Positions 58,301-64,000 of a DNA stretch of 64,000 bases are shown piece by piece. Under the pieces are notes generated by a model that did not search any database, had not been told where the DNA came from, and saw nothing but the letters and a program-made list of their open reading frames with translations. Numbering within the stretch: position 1 is the first letter of the stretch; each line of letters opens with the position of its first letter. This DNA is from Ciona intestinalis (taxonomy: Eukaryota > Chordata > Ascidiacea > Phlebobranchia > Cionidae), in NCBI RefSeq assembly GCF_000224145.3, contig NC_020166.2:8084050-8148049 (forward strand), in the 5' to 3' direction. The translations under genes were made by a program, and so were the position numbers.

Positions 58301-61272
58301 AGATTGGTCACCTATTCATTTAACTTTCTTGTCCCATTTGATACTAAACTAGAAACATTCACAGAATAATAAAACCGTATCGTCACGGCCTCCCGTAGAC
58401 GGTTGTTAATTGCTTAAAACACGAGGAAGATATTCGGATATTATGTGCTAAAAGTGTATCGCTTTCCCCACCCTACCATACATTGAAATAAAGCTTGACT
58501 TTGCTACCACTGCTGGTCTATGTAAAATTGTTCAAACATACCCCTTTTTTGGTGTCTAAAATGTCAGTCGTGCATTTAAAAAAGTGTGTGTACAGAACAC
58601 CCATGCGTTATAACGACTTATATAGCTCCACCACGCGAGAATATATATATAAGTTATATTGATTGATTGATTGATTGATTGATTAATTGATTGATTCATT
58701 CATTCATTCATTCATTCATTCATTCAATTTTAACAATGGACCCGCAGCTATATATATATGTATATGCGCCACTTAATAAAATGGTAAGCCGCCGACTATA
58801 TCTCCGCCCTTTTATCTGCTAAAATATTGATTTTGCAGGCGCGTCAAGCAAAAATGCAGAATAAGCGGAATGTGCAGAATAAGTAGAACATGCAGAATCG
58901 GCAGAAATTGGTCCATACAAATATAAGGGCCATATAAATGAACAAAACACACACTTATGACCGAGTCATTGTTGGTCTCCAATAAAGCGTGTGTATACCG
59001 CATATATGCGTAGGACTTACAAGAGGTTTACATATATGCGATTATACAGGGTACGTGCTTTAAGTTGGGTGTAAATCGAACAAATTCAGAAAAAGTAAAA
59101 ATGTAGCACGGTGTATTTTAACTGTATATACTATAGTAGGGTGGGGGAAGACGGGACACATTTAGACAAAATATTCAAATACCCTGACCCTGTTTTAAAC
59201 AATTAGCAGCGGCCTTTGGGAGTCGTAAGGATATCGGTTTTATAATTCTTTGAATGTCCCCTTTTAATGCTAAGTGGGACGAAAAAACAGAATGAAAAGA
59301 TGTCCCATCTCCCCCCACCCTATATACTATACAGTTTTTAAACGGCTAAAGTAGTGCATGCATGTCCAAGCACACTGTAAAAACGTAAATTTCACGATTA
59401 AATCAAAATTTCCAATTATTGCAATACAAAAATTATGCAATGTCACTAAATGAAAGCTCGGTAAATATATTCACAAAGTTATATATACCTGTAAATACTC
59501 AAGAATAAGCGGGAATATAAAGGAACCAACTCCAATGCCACTACTTGCAATTCCTACAGCAAGAGCCCTTCTGCGTTTGAAGTATTGGCTCAGTATTATA
59601 ACAGCTGGGACATAGCATAGACCAAGACCGACACCTGTAAAACAACATTTATATAATAGGGTAGGGGAAGACGGGACAACTTTAGCGCATAATATCCAGA
59701 TACCCTGATCATGTTTTAAACAATTAACAACGGTCTATATAGGAGCCGTGAGGTTAGGGTTTTATTATTTTTTGAATGTTGTCTGTTTATTACTCCTGGA
59801 ACAAGAATAAAAATATGGCCCATCTTTCCCCACTTTACTAAATGTTTTTCAAATAACTTTTTTGGCCCTTTGTGTGTGTAGTAATGAATAAAATACATTT
59901 TACAAAGTATAATCACTTAAACATTCATATTTCTTTCGGAATTAGTAAGCATTTGATTTCTACAATATCAGTTTCCATAGCGTTCTAAACAAAACAAGAT
60001 CATTTTAGTAAAGTTCCGTCGGACAAAACAAAAACACACATACGTTTTAACACGTATTTGTCAGTTTAATTACGCATACATATCGTTGCCGGAATATACG
60101 CAACGTATTCTCTAAACCGGTGATCCATTAGCGCTGTCATGTATAGAGCAGTAAAACATTGTAAACAAGCGTTGACCGTATTTTTGTTTACCTCCAAATA
60201 CTCCGTAGAAAATAAAGATATGCGACAGCGATTGAGCGAAAGAACACGTAAATATGCCCCCGGTCACAAAAATCCCTCCTATCATGTGAGCTGTCCGACA
60301 ACCCCATCGGTTCAAGATAAAACTCGCAAGTGGAGCTGAAATAAACAACGTTAGGGTCATAAATATATAGTAGGATAAGGAAAGACGCGACACCTTTAGC
60401 ACATAATATCCAAATATCCTGTTTTTAAACAATTATAACCACGGTATAGTCTATGGGAAACGGTTTTATAATCCCTATAAATGTTCTTTGTTTACTACCA
60501 ATTGGGACAAGAAAACAGAATATGAATGTGTCTCATCTTAACCCAGCCTACTAGATAAGTTACTCTAAAACCGGCAACTTAGGCCTAAATCAATTAATAT
60601 ACTGAAGTGTCATTCAGCATACATGTGGTCTCGTTGGCGTGCTACTACTTCAGTATATACTTATGCCCATATATGCACACATCAAGGGTTCAGTCAGAAC
60701 ACCCGTGTTATAACAGTCGTCGTTGACCCGCCACGCTAAGACAAATAAGTTGCACACATTCATTCATTCATATAATAGGTTGGGGAATATGGGACACTTT
60801 TTCATTCTATTTTCTCGTCCCTTTTGGTAGTAAACAAAGAACATTCAAAGAATTATAAAACTGTATCCTCATAACTTTCATAGACCGTTGTTAATTGTTT
60901 AAAACACAATCAGAATATTTGGGTATTATGTGCTAAAGGGTTCCAGCCTTCCCTTGCCCTACTATACATTCATATATTTAAGTCATTTTCATAGATTATT
61001 TTAAAAGATGGGGAACGTTAAAGCTATAAAACTGTATATAGGCTAATTACTTTTCAAAACCCACCTGACATAGATGCAAATCCTGATGAAGTAGATCCCA
61101 CCAGAGCAGTCATTGCAGCCGAAGATTGAAAATCCTCCACCCAAGTTTGCGTAAAAACCCCATACGCAAAATATAACGCTGCCATGAGCGTGTGCGTAAC
61201 GAAAGAAGCAATTACAATAACCCAACCCCAACCGCTATCCAGCTTCATATCGTTCGTTTGCTGCTCAGGCAT
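55362..61272 (-). CDS. SLC16-type (monocarboxylate transporter-like) MFS protein
   Basis: Seven exons join in frame to 531 aa: 61065-61272, 60192-60335, 59489-59634, 57305-57700, 56843-57080, 56069-56317, 55362-55576. The start gives DSGWGWVIVIASFVTH, the family's TM1 signature. Then NRWGCRTAHMIGGIF, GVGLGLCYVPAVIILSQYF and KRRRALAVGIASSGIGVGSF, all standard for MCTs. A ~150-residue Ser-rich loop between the N- and C-terminal halves (QTPSSTKSSDKFKHSD to NVR) is cytoplasmic in the family. C-terminal half: IFSSPMFYFMIVNNVTMFSG, FTNLIGRFSWGVISNIFP, GYLEVFDGIGSLLGPCFGG. About 12 helices are expected. The substrate is not evident; I would not assign it to a named SLC16 member. An acceptor-like TTTATTGCAG at ~61302 lies 30 bp before the ATG, so a 5' UTR exon or a spliced leader is likely. 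Introns are full of MITEs. Confidence 0.94.
55814..56016. mobile_element. Short TIR element (MITE)
   Basis: ATCGTAGGGTAGGAGAAGAC to CGTCTTACCCCACCATATTC; in the last MCT intron. Confidence 0.85.
56672..56752. mobile_element. MITE right end with small duplication
   Basis: GGGACAAGAAAATGGGATGA and GGGACGAGAAAATGGAACGA are two copies of the same inner part; ends CATTTTACCCCACCCTACTA. Confidence 0.75.
57106..57235. mobile_element. MITE left part
   Basis: ATAGTATAGGTAAGCGGGAC, TTCATTCCATTTTCTCGTCC, AACCGTATCCTCACGACTCT; breaks off at a small palindrome CTAACTATATAGATAGTTAG (57231-57250). Confidence 0.75.
58289..58484. mobile_element. Short TIR element (MITE)
   Basis: GTATATAGGGTAAGATTGGT to CGCTTTCCCCACCCTACCAT. 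Confidence 0.85.
58570..58726 (+). repeat. SINE tail with GATT/CATT microsatellite
   Basis: CAGAACACCCATGCGTTATA ACGACTT, CCACCACGCGAGAATA, then about eight GATT and ten CATT units (58660-58726). It shows the SINE tail expanding into a microsatellite. Confidence 0.8.
59132..59330. mobile_element. Short TIR element (MITE)
   Basis: TATAGTAGGGTGGGGGAAGA to CATCTCCCCCCACCCTATAT. Confidence 0.9.
59651..59842. mobile_element. Short TIR element (MITE)
   Basis: ATATAATAGGGTAGGGGAAG to CATCTTTCCCCACTTTACTA; starts ~17 bp past the acceptor side of MCT exon 3. Confidence 0.9.
60364..60556. mobile_element. Short TIR element (MITE)
   Basis: TATATAGTAGGATAAGGAAA to CATCTTAACCCAGCCTACTA. Confidence 0.85.
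60685..60770 (+). repeat. SINE 3' end
   Basis: TCAGAACACCCGTGTTATAA, GTCGTCGTTGACCCGCCACG, then CATTCATTCATTCAT, directly followed by a MITE. Confidence 0.8.
60771..60966. mobile_element. Short TIR element (MITE) inserted at a SINE tail
   Basis: TATAATAGGTTGGGGAATAT to CAGCCTTCCCTTGCCCTACTAT. Confidence 0.85.
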
Positions 61273-61314
61273 TTCAACTGCAACAACTTGCCTGGTCCTG
61301 CAATAAATGATCTC

Positions 61315-61515
61315 TAATATAGTATAAAATGGGGCAAGATGGGACACCTTTTTGTTGTATTTTCTCGTCTGATTTGGTAGTGAACAAAGAACATTCAAAG
61401 AATTATTAAATCGTATCCTCACGACTCCCATAGACCGCTGTTATATCTTTTTAAAAGATCAGGGTATTTGGATTTTATGTGCAAAGGGTGTCTCATATTC
61501 CCCTGTCCTATATAT
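61315..61515. mobile_element. Short TIR element (MITE)
   Basis: TAATATAGTATAAAATGGGG to CTCATATTCCCCTGTCCTATA; 43 bp upstream of the MCT start codon. Confidence 0.8.
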
Positions 61516-62668
61516 AACAAACGCTAGTTTAACATTGCATTTATAAAAACCAAACAATACGTCGCGTCTGACTGCTGCATGTATACATATCTGTAGCGAG
61601 TAATTAGTCAGTGACCACTATTGCAGCAAATGCATTATTTAAAACGAAACGAATTTGCAGCTGTCATTTAGTATTTCGAAATAATCACAACTCCGCATAT
61701 CTACAGTCTTTTGCAAATGTGCAACACAAATGCAGCAAATATCCTACCCTCGCCGTGAACTAACGTTTCAGTGCAAATAGGAAGCGTTTTTCTGTTTCTG
61801 CTTTTTGTTTCTCATGCTTCGCCCTTCGCCTGGCCACTTGGTCTTTCTTTCTAATTACCTGAAATCTCTTCATCCTGTCGGTATAGCCGATTTGTCAAAA
61901 AGTGGAAGTATTTTGAAATGTGTAGCCTATACGTGTTGTGATGCGTTCAACCGCCAAAACATTCGGTACTCTTGTCACCACGTATACACATGCGTATCGA
62001 AAACAAATCTTGATCTGCGATTAAACGTTTTTGTCAGCTGTTTCGGTTTTCTCTGGGGGTGTCTTCCTACAAGTAACTGATGCAACATCAACCACTACTA
62101 ATGACATCAACGTAAAAGTAGATATGCCACGCAGACCTGTTTTGTGGTAATAACCGCATAGCTCCCTGGACAGTTATTGCAGATTGCTGTCTATAAGGTT
62201 AGTTCAAGGTGTGCCAAAATATAGAATTCAAAAATTGCCGAACTCATTTATACAGCTAAAGCCGAAACTGTTTTATCCACCGCTTTTCAAAGAGATTCCA
62301 AAACACAATAGGAACTGTAGCTGAGGACAATAGAAACTGAAATTCCATAGGACAATAGTAATTGTATCTGTGCGATATGTATATCAAATAGTCATCAAGT
62401 GCATTATAAGCCTTCGTATTAAAAAATAAATTTCGAAATAGACATAACTGACACACTTTTAGCCGATTCTAATCCCTTTTATAGTAATTTTTCAATCAAT
62501 AAATTATAATAACTTTCTGATTGGCGAACTCTATCACACAGAACCACATTGTGATTTCTATTAACGCACATGTAATCATTCTTGATTTGGGGAAAGTACC
62601 GTATCTCGCGAAAAGTCAAAAGTTTGATAAAAGTGATTGAAATTTTTGCTTTGTAGAAGAAAAGTTTT

Positions 62669-62678
62669 ACATTTTTAG
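62669..62678 (+). promoter_or_regulatory. Candidate spliced-leader acceptor of DHX37
   Basis: The pyrimidine-rich TTTTACATTTTTAG ends at 62678, 9 nt before the DHX37 ATG. Many tunicate mRNAs receive a short spliced leader at such sites; an ordinary 5' UTR intron would look the same. Confidence 0.4.
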
Positions 62679-62687
62679 TTAAAGAAC

Positions 62688-64000
62688 ATGGGCCGAGCTC
62701 GCCGCAAGCATGCAGCTGGTACACAGAAGCTAGCTCGACCGGAAAAACAGCCGACTGTTTTGGTTGAAAAAGACGTGGAATTAAAAGGTAAGTATCTCAT
62801 TTTGTTAACTATAATTTTTAACTTTTAACACATGGTGCATATTCTTTGAATTGTGAGAGCAGAATTTCTTGCATTCCGCTCAAGTTTACAGCCACTTTAA
62901 GTAGAATGTGGCAATTTGTATGGATGTCTTGCATATGCAAATATTGTAGATATTGGCACATTGATATAAGGGTTCTTTGAACCAACTTTTAATTTAGTTT
63001 CTCAACTGGTTTTGAAGTTATGAATGAAAATATCTGAAGGGATGGAATGGGTTAGGGCCTTAGGGGTTGGGGTTGAATCTGCCACATTTTGGTTGGTCTT
63101 TCATCGGGATAGTCCCTTCTCCTGAAAGTATAGAGTATTACAATAAGGAAAATTATAGACCTCGCAATGCTAAAAAAGGTTCATAAGTTCGTTTTAGGAA
63201 AAACACTCTGTTTCACATTAGGCTTGTTTGAGTAGGACCTACTCTTCAGATTAGTTTGCCATTTAATTATATTTAATTTTATGACAGGGATTGATGAGAG
63301 CAACTCACTGGTTCTTCCTGATAAGAAAGACAGAAAACTTCACAAAGAAATAGACAAACCGCTTCCCCGAAAACTGAGTAAAAAGCAACGGAAAAAATTT
63401 GAAAAAGTTTTGGATCAAAAAAGAAAAAAAGAAAAAGTAATTTGTTGAAATAATATGAATGTAAATGTGACCTTTTTATGTATATTCCTCATAATACTTC
63501 AAGTTACTGTCGGATTCCATTCATGGCTTAGAATTTCCTGTAAAATTGATTTATACTTCTGTATATCTCAAAAAATTATTGTATTTATATATTTAAAATT
63601 TATAATAACAAAAACTCTGCTATGTAGTCAGTTTTCTTTGCAGCATTTTCCGCAACAAATGGAGTCACACTAAATAACAGCAAAATTATGTGCATTCATT
63701 TTTCCATATATAGTAGTGTATTTGTGTTGCTGCTATTTGAAACAAAGCAAATGTTCCCCCACCCAGAGATCTGCACTGCTCGAAAGTTTGTCTTCTGTTC
63801 AAGTGAGCTCATCAGAGCTGGCATTGTTTGATAGTGTTGCCCACCTTGGCACAAAGAACTCAAAGCTGAAACTGCTGTCGAAACGTCCGCTGCCGAGTGA
63901 TTTAAAACAGGCGATTGCAAGCCAGGAAAATGAACCTAATGCTAGTGTAAACAGCTTGGCAGGAAAACGCAAACGAAGAAAATTGACAAAGAAGGTAATT
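62688..64000 (+). CDS. DHX37: DHX37 (DEAH-box RNA helicase), first three exons
   Basis: Exons 62688-62787, 63288-63436 and 63767-63994 join in frame; the window stops 6 bases into intron 3. The start is MGRARRKHAAGTQK. Exon 2 encodes GIDESNSLVLPDKKDRK and KKQRKKFEKVLDQKRKKEK, and exon 3 RSALLESLSSVQVSSSELAL, FDSVAHLGTK and a basic GKRKRRKLTKK. These follow the N-terminus of human DHX37 ([37 protein letters not shown]) in order. The helicase core lies beyond the window. DHX37 (yeast Dhr1) releases U3 snoRNA during 18S rRNA maturation in the nucleolus; the lysine-rich N-terminus seen here is where UTP14 and nucleolar contacts are expected. Confidence 0.93.

Larger units (their letters stand above)
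61273..62687. other. Divergent intergenic region between MCT and DHX37
   Basis: About 1.4 kb holding both promoters. A MITE is at 61315-61515. From 61560 to 62670 I see no gene and no clear TATA box; a 91-codon plus frame at 61805 has no coding character. Confidence 0.5.

Noticed and set aside
61805-62080. 91-codon plus-strand frame
   Set aside because: No splice sites, no homology recognised, and composition like the surrounding intergenic DNA.

Overview
The window is animal nuclear DNA: AT-rich, intron-rich, with compact multi-exon genes carrying GT/AG introns in every case I could trace. The protein content (PLEKHM2, SCYL2, DHX37, a PA-TM-RING ligase, a CYP2-type P450, an SLC16-type transporter), the gene density, and two very abundant short repeats (a tRNA-headed SINE with an ATTC tail and a ~190-bp short inverted-repeat element) point to an ascidian, most likely the Ciona intestinalis species complex. 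That species call is inference; no search was run.

Layout, left to right. 0.76-8.3 kb, minus: RNF13/RNF167-like transmembrane E3 ligase (11 exons). 9.9-19.0 kb, minus: SCYL2 pseudokinase (14 exons). 19.6-21.8 kb, minus: a membrane-anchored C-type lectin (5 exons). 23.9-33.3 kb, minus: a full-length CYP2-clan cytochrome P450 (10 exons, 496 aa). 36.1-36.5 kb, plus: an intronless histone H3 with a perfect histone 3' stem-loop but a stop codon in place of Ser10. 37.2-39.0 kb, minus: weak pieces of an unrecognised small gene, split by a 1.1-kb foldback element. 39.38-39.88 kb: a 500-N assembly gap bordered by a 287-bp tandem repeat. 41.6-49.0 kb, minus: PLEKHM2/SKIP (12 exons). 50.8-51.6 kb, plus: a small secreted-peptide gene of unknown function with a recently duplicated exon plus intron. 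55.4-61.3 kb, minus: monocarboxylate-transporter-like protein (7 exons, 531 aa). 62.7 kb to the end, plus: the first three exons of DHX37.

The genes do not form one pathway. Three act in membrane traffic or lysosome biology (RNF13/167, SCYL2, PLEKHM2), but this may be chance. Neighbours do not overlap.

The spaces and introns are packed with small repeats: about 30 copies of the inverted-repeat element, about 25 whole or partial SINEs, several minisatellites (one grown from a SINE tail), a hAT-like MITE touching the P450 stop codon, and a family of 33-45 bp near-perfect palindromes with CATRG...CYATG ends, one of which sits inside an inverted-repeat element between exact 7-bp duplications. 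The palindromes and the secreted-peptide gene are the two items I consider most likely to be undescribed. I saw no retrovirus-like or capsid-bearing element, no CRISPR array, and no convincing functional tRNA or rRNA gene.
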